Source: JAUUSJ01 sp051880475
GTDB lineage: Bacteria > Bacillota > Clostridia > Lachnospirales > Lachnospiraceae
DNA length: 64,000 nucleotides
Direction of reading: 5' to 3'
Assembly (NCBI GenBank): GCA_051880475.1
Contig: JBJEOA010000054.1
Coordinates: forward strand, 1-64,000
Positions 54,406-63,262 of this stretch are shown one piece after another. Under the pieces are notes generated by a model. The model had not been told where the DNA came from and made no database searches. It saw only the letters and a list, made by a program, of their open reading frames with translations. Numbering within the stretch: position 1 is the first letter of the stretch; every line of letters begins with the position of its first letter. The position numbers were made by a program, and so were the translations under genes.

Positions 54406-54595
54406 GAGGAGAGAGCCAACCTCCTTTCTATTAAAATCTTATGTTTTTATCATTTCGAGTATAAGTTAAAATAGAGTGTAGCAAAGAGAAAAGATGCTGT
54501 CAAGAATGAGAGAGCTTTATAGATTTCGTTTTTTTAAATAAAAGGTAAAATTTTGATTATTTCTTGATAAATTTCTAGATTATCTTATTAAACTA

Positions 54596-54604
54596 TGGTA
54601 TAAT
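54596..54604 (+). promoter_or_regulatory. extended -10 promoter for the nucleotidyltransferase gene
   Basis: TGGTATAAT combines the TGn extension with a consensus -10; no good -35 is at 17 nt. It lies about 100 nt before the chosen start codon. Confidence 0.5.
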
Positions 54605-54703
54605 ACATATATGTATACAAAAAAATACATACAATATAGTAAAGCAAACAAAGAATATTCATATTATGTATATTCTCAAAATGACAAAGAAAGAGGTAGA
54701 GAG

Positions 54704-55621
54704 ATGGATACAACATTAATTATTATGGCAGCTGGAATTGGCTCCCGTTTTGGTGGAGGAATTAAACAATTAGCGAAGATGGGACCAAGCGGAGAAGTTA
54801 TCATGGATTATTCTATTTATGATGCAAAGGAAGCTGGTTTTAATAAAGTTGTTTTTATTATTCGAAAGGATATAGAAAAGGAATTTAGAGAAGTGATTGG
54901 AGATCGCATTGCAAAACAGATAAAAGTAGAATATGTTTTTCAAGAATTAGATGATATTCCAGCACAATTTGAAGTACCAAAGGATCGAACAAAGCCTTGG
55001 GGAACTGGACAAGCGATTTTATGCTGCAAAGATATTGTGAAAGAGCCATTTGTTATTATTAATGCAGATGATTATTATGGAAAGGAAGCTTTTTGTAAAC
55101 TTCATGAGTTTTTAGTTGAAGAAAAAGAAAAAACCGCAGAATTTATGATGGGAATGGCAGGTTTTATTTTAAATAATACATTGAGTGAAAATGGAACGGT
55201 CACAAGAGGAGTTTGCATAGCAAATGAAGAAAATTGTCTGACAAAAGTTATTGAGACGACAGGAATTTATATGGACAAAGACGGTCAGATTATTTGTGAT
55301 AATGAAGAGGTAAAAGATTTTATCAATCCGAATGTAAAAGTATCTATGAATATGTGGGCTGGCTATCCAGAGTTCATAGATTATTTGGAGAAGGGATTTT
55401 GTGAGTTTTTAGAGAATTTAGATGAAAATTCTGAAAAGAAAGAGTATCTTATCCCGACGATTATTGATTCTTTGATTCAAGCGGGAAGAGCATCTGTAAA
55501 AGTTTTAAAAACGAAAGATAAATGGATTGGAGTTACATATAAAGAAGATATAGAGAAGGCACAGGCAGGCTTTCAAAAAATGATTGAAGAGGGAATATAT
55601 CCAGCGAATCTTTGGGGATAG
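54704..55621 (+). CDS. sugar-phosphate nucleotidyltransferase-like protein
   Basis: A 305-residue NTP-transferase fold protein. N-terminal MAAGIGSRFGGGIKQLAKMGPSGE resembles the nucleotide-binding loop of GlmU/RmlA-type enzymes; WGTGQAILCC and INADDYYG (metal-binding Asp pair) follow. It probably transfers a nucleotidyl group to a sugar or choline phosphate; the substrate is unknown. The ATG at 54704 has AAAGAGG upstream; the longer frame from 54611 begins within the promoter region. Confidence 0.82.
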   Translation: MDTTLIIMAAGIGSRFGGGIKQLAKMGPSGEVIMDYSIYDAKEAGFNKVVFIIRKDIEKEFREVIGDRIAKQIKVEYVFQELDDIPAQFEVPKDRTKPWGTGQAILCCKDIVKEPFVIINADDYYGKEAFCKLHEFLVEEKEKTAEFMMGMAGFILNNTLSENGTVTRGVCIANEENCLTKVIETTGIYMDKDGQIICDNEEVKDFINPNVKVSMNMWAGYPEFIDYLEKGFCEFLENLDENSEKKEYLIPTIIDSLIQAGRASVKVLKTKDKWIGVTYKEDIEKAQAGFQKMIEEGIYPANLWG

Positions 55622-55743
55622 AGGAGTGGAAGAATTTCCTATTTATAATAATACTAACAAACTAGGGGATGCAATAGCTTTTCTAGTACATAATGCACTT
55701 GTTTTGTAGATAATATGGGTAGAGAAAGGAAAGTGTAACTATT

Positions 55744-57987
55744 ATGAAGGAAAAAATTTATATGAACCGTGAATTATCTTGGTTAAAATTTAACGAGAGA
55801 GTATTAGAGGAGGCAGAGAATCCAAAAGTACCTCTTTGTGAGCGTTTAACTTTTGCTTCTATTTACCAGAGCAATTTAGATGAATTTTTTATGGTTCGTG
55901 TAGGCACGTTGGTGGACCAGGCTCTTCTTGAGGGAGATATGAGAGATGGAAAGACGAATATGACGCCAATGGAGCAAATTTCTGCCATTACGCAAGGAGT
56001 AAAAGTATTAAACGAGAGAAAAGATGCAGTTTATGCTTCTTTAATAAAAGAATTAGAAAAATATGGAATAAAATTAGTGGATTTTAAAAATATTTCCAAA
56101 GAAGAGGAGACAAAATTAGAGAAATATTTTGATATGGAGATTGCATCCATTATTTCTCCTACAATTGTGGGAAAGAGACAACCATTTCCATTTTTGAGAA
56201 ACAAAGAAGTATATGCGATTGCTATTTTAAAGACAAAAAATGGAAAAGAGAGAATAGGAATTATTCCGTTTGGTGCTGGCTTGTTTGAGAATTTTATACA
56301 GATTTCAGACGGAGAGAAGTATATTCTTTTAGAACAGTTAATGCTTCATTTCATACCTAGAGTATTTAAAGGATATGAGATTAAATCAAAAGGTTTGATT
56401 CGTACAACGAGAAATGCAGATGTAGATGCGGATGCTCTTTATGAAGAGGATATCGACTACAGAGATTTTATGGTGGAGCTTATTAAAAAAAGAAAGAAAT
56501 TAGCCCCAATTCGTGTGGAAGTATTTGGAAAATTAGAGGATGAAGATATTGCTAAGATTTGTGAACAGATAAATCTTAGTACAGAATGTATATTTAGAAG
56601 TAAAGCACCTCTTGATTTATCCTTTGTCTTTAAGATTCAAGATATATTAAGAAAAATTCCAGAATTATTTTATGATAAACGAACTCCACAAAAGACGAAT
56701 GTATTTAGTTCAAAACGTTCTATTTTAGCTCAGATTAGAGAGAAGGATAAATTACTTTCCTATCCATATGAGAGCATGAGACCGTTTTTGGATATGCTTC
56801 GTGAGGCGGCTAATGATGACGATGTTATTTCTATCAAGATGACATTATATCGTGTGGCAAAACAGAGTAAAATTGTCGAGGCTTTAATTGAGGCTGCGGA
56901 AAACGGCAAGGAAGTCACAGTTATGGTAGAATTGAAGGCTCGTTTTGATGAGGAAAATAATATTGAGTGGTCTAGAAGACTTGAGGATGCAGGATGTAGA
57001 GTGATTTATGGATTAGATGGCTATAAGGTTCACTCAAAACTTTGCTTGATCACGAAAAAGAGTGGAAGACAGATTGAATATTATACGCAGATTGGCACTG
57101 GAAATTATAACGAAAAGACAGCTAGACTTTATACAGATTTATCTCTTATGACAGCAAATGTAGAGATTGGTATTGAGGCGAATAAGGTATTTCAGGCTTT
57201 GGCTATGGGAGATACTGTAGATTCTGTGGAGCATCTTTTAGTTGCACCAAAATGTTTACAAAATAAAGTACTCGACATGATTGAAGATGAGATTGCGCTG
57301 GCGAAAGAAGGAAAGCCTGCTTATATCGGCTTAAAAATGAATTCGTTGACAGATAAAAAGATTATGGATAAATTAGTAAAGGCATCTAAGGCTGGTGTAA
57401 AGATTGATATGGTGATTCGTGGTATTTGCTGTTTAATCCCTGGTGTGCCAGAAAAGACAGAAAATATTCGTGTTCGCAGCATCGTCGGACGATTTTTAGA
57501 ACATTCTAGAATTTATATTTTTGGAAGCAAAGGAAGAGAAAAAGTATATATCGCATCAGCAGATTTCATGACGAGAAATACAGTAAAGCGTGTGGAAGTT
57601 GCCACTCCAATTGAGGATGAAGATTTAAAAGCTCGTCTTATAAATATGTTCCAGGTTATGTTATCAGATAATTTAAAAGCGAGAGAACTTTATGCGGATG
57701 GAGTTTATCGCTATGTGGAGCATGGAAAACCAGCGGTCAATGCACAGGAGTATTTTTACGAGGAAGCTTATAGGCGTGCTGCCGGAGAGTGGATTGCAAA
57801 TGATTATGCTGCAAAGGAAGAGGAAAAAGAAGAAGTAAAAGAAGAAATTGCTTTGAAGGAAGAAGTTGATGATGCAGCAAAAGAAGTTGTGCATAAACCT
57901 CTAGAAGAAACAATAGAAGAAAAAATAGACGCAAGAGAGGAAAAAATAGATATAACAGAGCAAAAAAAAAGCCTAGTCAAAGAGTAG
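55744..57987 (+). CDS. ppk1: polyphosphate kinase 1, probably frameshifted at its 3' end
   Basis: A 747-residue Ppk1 that reversibly polymerises ATP gamma-phosphates into polyphosphate. N-terminal NRELSWLKFNERVLEEA and SNLDEFFMVRVG, PLDLSFVF, PYESMRPFLDMLREAANDDDVISIKMTLYR, first active-site His in GYKVHSKLCL, GTGNYNEKTARLYTDLSLMT, second His in FLEHSRIYIFG. Residues beyond ~690 are a Glu/Lys-rich tail. The annotated stop follows a run of nine A (57962-57970); one base of slippage would add a 30-residue basic tail ending at 58061. The catalytic core is intact. AGGAAAGTG precedes the ATG. Confidence 0.93.
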   Translation: MKEKIYMNRELSWLKFNERVLEEAENPKVPLCERLTFASIYQSNLDEFFMVRVGTLVDQALLEGDMRDGKTNMTPMEQISAITQGVKVLNERKDAVYASLIKELEKYGIKLVDFKNISKEEETKLEKYFDMEIASIISPTIVGKRQPFPFLRNKEVYAIAILKTKNGKERIGIIPFGAGLFENFIQISDGEKYILLEQLMLHFIPRVFKGYEIKSKGLIRTTRNADVDADALYEEDIDYRDFMVELIKKRKKLAPIRVEVFGKLEDEDIAKICEQINLSTECIFRSKAPLDLSFVFKIQDILRKIPELFYDKRTPQKTNVFSSKRSILAQIREKDKLLSYPYESMRPFLDMLREAANDDDVISIKMTLYRVAKQSKIVEALIEAAENGKEVTVMVELKARFDEENNIEWSRRLEDAGCRVIYGLDGYKVHSKLCLITKKSGRQIEYYTQIGTGNYNEKTARLYTDLSLMTANVEIGIEANKVFQALAMGDTVDSVEHLLVAPKCLQNKVLDMIEDEIALAKEGKPAYIGLKMNSLTDKKIMDKLVKASKAGVKIDMVIRGICCLIPGVPEKTENIRVRSIVGRFLEHSRIYIFGSKGREKVYIASADFMTRNTVKRVEVATPIEDEDLKARLINMFQVMLSDNLKARELYADGVYRYVEHGKPAVNAQEYFYEEAYRRAAGEWIANDYAAKEEEKEEVKEEIALKEEVDDAAKEVVHKPLEETIEEKIDAREEKIDITEQKKSLVKE

Positions 57988-58061
57988 GTAAGAAAGCAAA
58001 TTCAAGAAATAACGATAGATATAAGAGATATGCTGCGAGTTTAGCAAAGACAAATAAATAG
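57962..58061 (+). pseudogene. frame-shifted C-terminal extension of ppk1
   Basis: After the A9 run, the frame reached by one extra A reads KPSQRVGKKANSRNNDRYKR and then YAASLAKTNK, ending in TAG at 58059-58061. It is basic, whereas the in-frame tail stops after SLVKE. It may reflect a sequencing error, a phase-variable homopolymer, or programmed slippage. Confidence 0.5.
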
Positions 58062-58111
58062 AAGGAATAAAAAAGCTAGTAGTATAGAAACTTCAAAACA
58101 TTAATTTTTAT

Positions 58112-58162
58112 AAAAAGAGAGTTGGAATCTTAAGTATTTTAGGAGAGAACAGCTCTTTTTTT
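58112..58162 (+). terminator. terminator after ppk1
   Basis: AAAAAGAGAGTT (58112-58123) pairs with AACAGCTCTTTTTTT (58148-58162; one mismatch). The ~190 nt from here to the next gene hold nothing recognisable beyond its Shine-Dalgarno. Confidence 0.75.
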
Positions 58163-58353
58163 ATAGTTCGTATCTTAATACAGTAGTTTGGTTTTAGCGT
58201 TGATAGATTTTTATAAAAAATTTTTTATAAGAAATGGATTCGAGACTTAACAAATGGAATAGGATGTGGTAAGATGAAACTTGTGAGAAATAAAAATTAA
58301 AAGTAAACAAGAAGGTAGGATTAAAAAAATAGAAAGAGGAGAACTTAAAACTT

Positions 58354-60387
58354 ATGGAATCAAAGTATGCAGTGATAGATGATATCAAAGCACAAAAGAG
58401 ATATGAAGATAGCCCAGTAGAGATTTTGCGTTTTCAAATTTTGAAAGATATGGAAAATGGAAAGAAATTTTTGCGCTATACAATGAAAAATATTGAAGAA
58501 AAAGTTATAAAAGCTATACATATTTCTATTTTTTGTTATGACTCCTATGGAAATAAGACAGATGAGATAGTGGGATTTGAGTATAAAAGTATATTTGCCA
58601 AAAAAGGAGAGAGTTTTGGAGAAAATTTTGTTATTCCACTCACATATATGACATCAGAAAAATTCGATTTCTATATCAACCATGTTTTTTTTGAAGATAA
58701 AACAGTTTGGAATAGTATAAGAATTTTGAATTTAGAACATCCACAGCAATTGATGAGTGAACATCCTTCTTTTGAAGAAATGAAATTTGGCTGTAAAAAA
58801 TTGGGTATTGATGAACAGGCAAAATATATTCCTGATATTATAGACAGATTTTGGCGTTGTACTTGCGGTCAAGCTAATCAAATTCATGTTGATCAATGTA
58901 TGAAGTGTAAAACAAATCGAACTGTTTTGAATGAGATTTTTCACGAAGATTATTTAAAACAGATGAGAAAAATGGTTGAAGCAGAGAAAAAAAAGGTTAA
59001 AGTAGAAAAAATTCAGGAAAGAAATAAGCAGATTATGAAAAGAGTAGAAAAAAATAAAAGACAGTGGGGAAAAGTTATCGTTCCGGTTATGACGGGAATT
59101 ATCGTTTTAGGCATTGCTTCGTTTGTTGGGAAAAAATTTATTTTTCCGCCGTATTATTATAATAAGGCTCAAAAACAGCTAGAAGCTGGGCAATATATTT
59201 TAGCACAAAGAGAATTTCAAAAAAGTAAAAATTATAAAGATGCAGAGCAGCTTGAAAAATATGCCAGTGTCTTAGCAGAGGTGGAGCAAATTAAAAATGA
59301 GACTAACTTAGGTGAAATTTATAATAAAGTTGTGAGTCTCGATGGATTTTATGGCATCAATACGATTCTTGATACGAATTCTTACTTAAAACAGATAAAA
59401 GATTTGCAGGGAAAATGGGATCTATATGATGGAGGTAAAAAAAGAACATATAAGTTTTCAAATGGAAATATTACAATTAATGGTCAAAATATTTATCAAA
59501 TTATAGCGGTGGAAAATGGAATTGGATTGCGTTCTGGAGAAAGAGGAGAAATTTGGAATATTATTTCTGTAGATGGCAATGAAATTTTACTTGAGACAGA
59601 GTCAGATGTAAGGATTTTCCATAAAAATCAGACGAAGGAGGATAGTATTTATTTTCCAGTTAAGAGCTATGAGTCAATTTTACAAAAAACGTTGCAAGAT
59701 AAGCATAAGATTGTTGATAATATAAAAAATAATAGTTCTCTATATGCTTGCTTTAATTTCATAGAATATTTATATGGTAAGGGATATGCTCAGCTTGTAA
59801 AACTAGAGAGCATGTATGTGGAAGATTTAAATGAGGCCAAGACATTGCTGCTTTCAGACGGCACTACTGTGGACTATAAAAAAGAAGTCAGAATTGATGT
59901 TATTGGAAAGGCAGAAGATTTGAAAAGAAGAAATCAAAGAGATGCAGAAGTTAAAATTGATCACTATATTGGATATTTTGATGCGAAGGGAGAAAATCTT
60001 TTGGCGTATGTCAAAGTAGAGCAAGGAATTTCAGCTCAGCAAAATAATAGAAAATTAGTAGAGAAATTCAATTCTTATGAGATACCAAATATCACAATTC
60101 CTATCTGTAAACAAGTGATTGAGGTGGAGATGAAAAAAAATACAGAGCTTGAAGATGAGTATTTTACGGTTACTGCAGTGAATATAGAAGAAATCGATGA
60201 AAGTAGTATGCTCGTACATATTTGGGGAAACGATAGTACAGGGGCAAATAAACGAATTGATGGAACTGTAAATTATACTTATCAAGTAGAGAATACTACT
60301 TCGCAAGAAGAAGTTTTTGACAAAAATATTTATGTTGAGACACCAATCTATGACTATGCAGAAAAATTAGCTGACTATCTTAAATAG
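58354..60387 (+). CDS. zinc-ribbon, single-pass membrane protein of unknown function
   Basis: A 677-residue protein that I cannot assign. Residues 1-150 form a soluble beta-rich domain (FLRYTMKNIEEKVIKAIHISIFCYD). A zinc-ribbon-like CxC..CxxC follows (Cys169, Cys171, Cys182, Cys185). A Lys/Glu-rich coiled coil (~200-238), one TM helix at 241-259, and a TPR-like helical hairpin (NKAQKQLEAGQYILAQREFQKSKNYKDAEQL) come next, then ~370 residues probably outside the cell, with an early WDLYDGGKKRTYKFSNG lipocalin-like strand block. GAGGAG lies upstream of the ATG. corA begins 39 nt after the stop. Confidence 0.7.
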   Translation: MESKYAVIDDIKAQKRYEDSPVEILRFQILKDMENGKKFLRYTMKNIEEKVIKAIHISIFCYDSYGNKTDEIVGFEYKSIFAKKGESFGENFVIPLTYMTSEKFDFYINHVFFEDKTVWNSIRILNLEHPQQLMSEHPSFEEMKFGCKKLGIDEQAKYIPDIIDRFWRCTCGQANQIHVDQCMKCKTNRTVLNEIFHEDYLKQMRKMVEAEKKKVKVEKIQERNKQIMKRVEKNKRQWGKVIVPVMTGIIVLGIASFVGKKFIFPPYYYNKAQKQLEAGQYILAQREFQKSKNYKDAEQLEKYASVLAEVEQIKNETNLGEIYNKVVSLDGFYGINTILDTNSYLKQIKDLQGKWDLYDGGKKRTYKFSNGNITINGQNIYQIIAVENGIGLRSGERGEIWNIISVDGNEILLETESDVRIFHKNQTKEDSIYFPVKSYESILQKTLQDKHKIVDNIKNNSSLYACFNFIEYLYGKGYAQLVKLESMYVEDLNEAKTLLLSDGTTVDYKKEVRIDVIGKAEDLKRRNQRDAEVKIDHYIGYFDAKGENLLAYVKVEQGISAQQNNRKLVEKFNSYEIPNITIPICKQVIEVEMKKNTELEDEYFTVTAVNIEEIDESSMLVHIWGNDSTGANKRIDGTVNYTYQVENTTSQEEVFDKNIYVETPIYDYAEKLADYLK

Positions 60388-60426
60388 GTATTTTTGTATA
60401 AAAAAAGAAAAGGAAGTGAGAAACAA

Positions 60427-61338
60427 ATGATTTTTATACTAGGAGATACATTAGAGGTATTACCATTATCAGAACAGACAGAAATCCCTCCTTCAGCTGT
60501 TTTTTTAACAACATCAAAAGAAGCGAAAAGAGTATTGGAGCTTGCTGGAATTGTGTATGAAGGTGAGATTAGGATGGAAGATGCGGGATTTTGTAAAGTG
60601 GAGACAATGCAAGAATGTTTAGCGGGAACACTTTGTATCCCCAAACTTTTGGATGTTTTGGGAAGTCAGTATAGAATTTTGTTTTTCATTAATAGAAGAA
60701 ATATTGTCATTGTGGATGATCAAGATTTTTCTTTTCGGTTAATTAAGAGGATGAGACGCAAAAAGACAAATCCTGGAAGAACAAAGGAGAAATTCATTTA
60801 TAATTTTTTCTCAGAATTTATTAGCCGAGATTTTAGCTTGCTTGGACGATATGAAAGAAGAATTATGGAGATGGAAGAGGATATTATGGAAGGAAATATC
60901 GAGGACTTCCAAAGTGAAATTATGCCAATTCGAAAAGAACTTTTGACATTGAGAGGATATTATGATCAAATTTCAGATATCGGAAAAGAGCTAGAGGAAA
61001 ATGAAAATAATTTTTTCGCCAAAAAGCAGTTAAAATATTTTGGTATCATTACTGACCGCGCAGAGAGACTTATGGATAAGACCATGCATCTTCTTGAGTA
61101 TGCACAGCAGGTGAGAGATGCCTATCAGGCTGAGGTAGATGCCAAGCAAAATGCCAATATGCAGTTTCTGACAGTGATATCCACTATTTTCTTCCCGCTT
61201 ACATTAATTACTGGGTGGTATGGCATGAACTTTCAAAATATGCCAGAATTAGCTCACGGATATCCAGGAGTTATCATTTTAAGTGCAGTTGTCATCATTG
61301 TTATTATTATATTCTTTAAGAAGAAGAAAATTTTATAA
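60427..61338 (+). CDS. corA: CorA family magnesium/divalent cation transporter
   Basis: A 303-residue CorA-type channel: a cytoplasmic N-terminal domain with a long stalk helix (RAERLMDKTMHLLEYAQQVRDAYQAEVDAKQN), then two C-terminal TM helices with the signature YGMNF in the loop between them. CorA pentamers take up Mg2+ (or Co2+/Ni2+). The ATG at 60427 has GGAAGTGAG upstream; an in-frame ATG at 60394 does not. It probably shares a transcript with the preceding gene. Confidence 0.93.
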   Translation: MIFILGDTLEVLPLSEQTEIPPSAVFLTTSKEAKRVLELAGIVYEGEIRMEDAGFCKVETMQECLAGTLCIPKLLDVLGSQYRILFFINRRNIVIVDDQDFSFRLIKRMRRKKTNPGRTKEKFIYNFFSEFISRDFSLLGRYERRIMEMEEDIMEGNIEDFQSEIMPIRKELLTLRGYYDQISDIGKELEENENNFFAKKQLKYFGIITDRAERLMDKTMHLLEYAQQVRDAYQAEVDAKQNANMQFLTVISTIFFPLTLITGWYGMNFQNMPELAHGYPGVIILSAVVIIVIIIFFKKKKIL

Positions 61339-61378
61339 AAACGATGATATAAAATTATCCTTAATAAGGAAGTTTATC

Positions 61379-61407
61379 TTGTAAATATGGCAAAAATCTT
61401 GTATAAT
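61379..61407 (+). promoter_or_regulatory. promoter of a candidate non-coding RNA
   Basis: TTGTAA (61379-61384), a 17-nt spacer and consensus TATAAT (61402-61407). It is followed by no start codon with a ribosome binding site before a terminator ~150 nt on. Confidence 0.75.
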
Positions 61408-61413
61408 AACAAG

Positions 61414-61590
61414 AAATTCTAAGGTTTTTATTATTTTGATAGTGTTGACTACAAAAGAGAAGGATTAAGTTTCGTATTGGTGAGGGTTCTCTTGATTTCT
61501 TCTCTTTTACAGGTTTTCACATATAATTGTCCTAAGTGGGCTGGTAAGATTGGGAAAAAGAGCTGGTATTTTATATCAGCTCTTTTTCTA
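61414..61590 (+). ncRNA. candidate structured small RNA (~175 nt)
   Basis: An independent unit: the promoter at 61379-61407 and an intrinsic terminator at 61555-61587 bracket ~140 nt without a convincing ORF. The middle folds into a long hairpin: AAAAGAGAAG..GATTAAG (61453-61469) pairs with CTTGATTTCTTCTCTTTT (61491-61508) with one bulge and a ~21-nt apical loop. Size and one long hairpin would fit a 6S-like RNA, but I could not find a convincing closing stem, so the family is open. Confidence 0.5.
61555..61587 (+). terminator. terminator of the candidate RNA
   Basis: AAAAAGAGCTG (61555-61565) pairs with CAGCTCTTTTT (61577-61587), ending in the T-run. A separate promoter lies just downstream, so this is a unit boundary rather than an attenuator of the next gene. 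Confidence 0.85.
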
Positions 61591-61612
61591 TATGGAGCAG
61601 ATTATTTACATA

Positions 61613-61641
61613 TTGTAAAATTTAGAAAAAATTAGTACAAT
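61613..61641 (+). promoter_or_regulatory. promoter of the phospholipase C family gene
   Basis: TTGTAA (61613-61618), a 17-nt spacer and TACAAT (61636-61641), about 42 nt before the ATG at 61683. Confidence 0.65.
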
Positions 61642-61682
61642 AAATTAAAAATAGATATTAGAATGAAGAGAGGAGGAGCGAT

Positions 61683-62513
61683 ATGCCGTGTTTATATGCT
61701 CATAATGTCTTTGGGGAAAAAGTAAGGGAGCAATTTCCAGAGGAAATAAGACAGTGTATACAACAGTATGAGGATTGCTATAAATGGGGATTACAAGGTC
61801 CTGATTTTCTGTTTTTTTGTAATATACCTACAGGGAAAAAAATAAAAAAAATGGGGCATCGTATTCACAGACAATCATTAGACATATATTTACAAAAAAT
61901 AATTCCGATTGTCAAAGAAAGGGGAGTAAGCAGTGCTGAGATGGCATATTTACTTGGATTTTTATGCCATTTTATGTTAGATAGTCAATGCCATCCTTAT
62001 GTGAATGCGTGGAAAGAGGAAGGGTATTCTCATGCAGATACAGAGAAAGCATTTGACCAATATTTAGTAAAATTAGATAAAAAATCACCAGAAAAATATC
62101 CTTTTTATACACTTTTGCCTCTTAAAATCCGAACAATAAAAATTGTAAATCGCATGTATCCGTGGGTGAATTTTTTTTATATTTATAGCAGCATGATTTT
62201 TTATGTAATGGCGAAGCGATTGTTTTATGCACCAAGGGAGACAAAAAGAAAGATTATAACCGTTTTAACAAAAAAGATGGGACTTTATCCGAAACTAAAT
62301 CGGCATTTTTACTGGGAGCGGATGCAAAAGAAGTTTGATAAAAAAAGTGCTAGATTATATGAAATGCTAGAAGAAATAGTGGAGGAAACTGTTCTATGGG
62401 GAAAAATTTTTTGGAAAGGTATTGAGAGTAACACAGATATTTTTGTTTCTGATAGACTCCGTCAGGTTGATTTTGGAGGGCTAAAAATTAAGGAAGAACA
62501 GGACGAAAATTAG
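61683..62513 (+). CDS. zinc-dependent phospholipase C family protein
   Basis: A 276-residue protein of the Clostridia zinc-dependent phospholipase C (S1/P1-nuclease-like) family. Conserved blocks: MPCLYAHNVFGEKV at the N-terminus, WGLQGPDFLFFC, HRIHRQS and LGFLCHFMLDSQCHPYVNAW, giving the His/Asp metal-site set. No signal peptide is visible, so it is probably intracellular; the true substrate is unknown. AGAGGAGGAG precedes the ATG. It is monocistronic, with its own promoter and terminator. Confidence 0.85.
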   Translation: MPCLYAHNVFGEKVREQFPEEIRQCIQQYEDCYKWGLQGPDFLFFCNIPTGKKIKKMGHRIHRQSLDIYLQKIIPIVKERGVSSAEMAYLLGFLCHFMLDSQCHPYVNAWKEEGYSHADTEKAFDQYLVKLDKKSPEKYPFYTLLPLKIRTIKIVNRMYPWVNFFYIYSSMIFYVMAKRLFYAPRETKRKIITVLTKKMGLYPKLNRHFYWERMQKKFDKKSARLYEMLEEIVEETVLWGKIFWKGIESNTDIFVSDRLRQVDFGGLKIKEEQDEN

Positions 62514-62555
62514 ATATATTCTATTTCTATCATTGTTAAAAATATATTTAGAATT

Positions 62556-62597
62556 GAAGTGACTAAATGATAAAAAGTAGTCACTTCTTTCTTTTTT
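62556..62597 (+). terminator. terminator after the phospholipase C family gene
   Basis: GAAGTGACTA (62556-62565) pairs with TAGTCACTTC (62578-62587), followed by TTTCTTTTTT. Confidence 0.85.
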
Positions 62598-62682
62598 GTG
62601 TAATATTTGAGAAAATTCCTTAGTAAAATAAGAAATTCATAAGAAAATCTGATAAAAAACGTTAAAAAAATAACAAAATATG

Positions 62683-62711
62683 TTGTATTTTGTATAAAAA
62701 TCCGTTATAAT
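62683..62711 (+). promoter_or_regulatory. promoter of the hyd/nuo-like operon
   Basis: TTGTAT (62683-62688), a 17-nt spacer and consensus TATAAT (62706-62711), ~75 nt before the first gene. Confidence 0.75.
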
Positions 62712-62785
62712 AAACGAGATAAAATCATATGAGTAAAAATATGGTAAACTAGGCATAATCAGTAAGGAATATAAAGGAGGAGCCA

Positions 62786-63259
62786 ATGTTAGAGCAAAGT
62801 TATTATGACAAGACTGATGAAATAATTGAATGTTACGGTGCGAAGGAGGCATCGTTGATTCCTATTATTCAAGATATTCAAAGTGAGTATCGTTATCTTC
62901 CACCAGAACTACTTTCTTATGTAGCAAAAAAGATTAATATTACAGAGGCTAAGGCGTTTAGTGTGGCAACATTTTATGAGAATTTTTCTTTCGAGCCAAA
63001 AGGAAAATACGTTATTAAGGTATGTGACGGAACAGCGTGTCATGTAAGAAAATCTATTCCAATTTTAGAGCGAATTTATAGCGATTTAGGTTTGTCAAAG
63101 GAAAAAGTGACAACAGACGATATGATGTTTACAGTGGAGACTGTATCTTGTCTTGGTGCTTGTGGATTAGCCCCTGTACTTATGGTAAATGATACCGTAC
63201 ACCCAGCAATGACACCGGATGCAGCAAGTGCGTTGCTTAGAGAGCTTAGGGAGGAGTAG
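62786..63259 (+). CDS. hydC: NuoE/HydC-like [2Fe-2S] subunit
   Basis: A 157-residue thioredoxin-like [2Fe-2S] protein of the NuoE family. The cluster ligands are Cys80 and Cys85 (CDGTACH) and Cys122 and Cys126 (CLGACG). An N-terminal helical domain ends in ATFYENFSF. In Clostridia a NuoE-NuoF-like pair usually forms part of a soluble electron-bifurcating [FeFe]-hydrogenase (HydABC) or a related NAD-linked complex; the defining HydA gene would lie past the window edge. AAAGGAGGAG precedes the ATG. The next gene starts 3 nt after the stop. Confidence 0.9.
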   Translation: MLEQSYYDKTDEIIECYGAKEASLIPIIQDIQSEYRYLPPELLSYVAKKINITEAKAFSVATFYENFSFEPKGKYVIKVCDGTACHVRKSIPILERIYSDLGLSKEKVTTDDMMFTVETVSCLGACGLAPVLMVNDTVHPAMTPDAASALLRELREE

Positions 63260-63262
63260 AAC

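Noticed and set aside
61477..61635. Open frame from TTG/GTG across the candidate small RNA
   Set aside because: It reads through a strong intrinsic terminator, has no properly spaced ribosome binding site and no family resemblance. Kept only as the alternative explanation of the RNA call.
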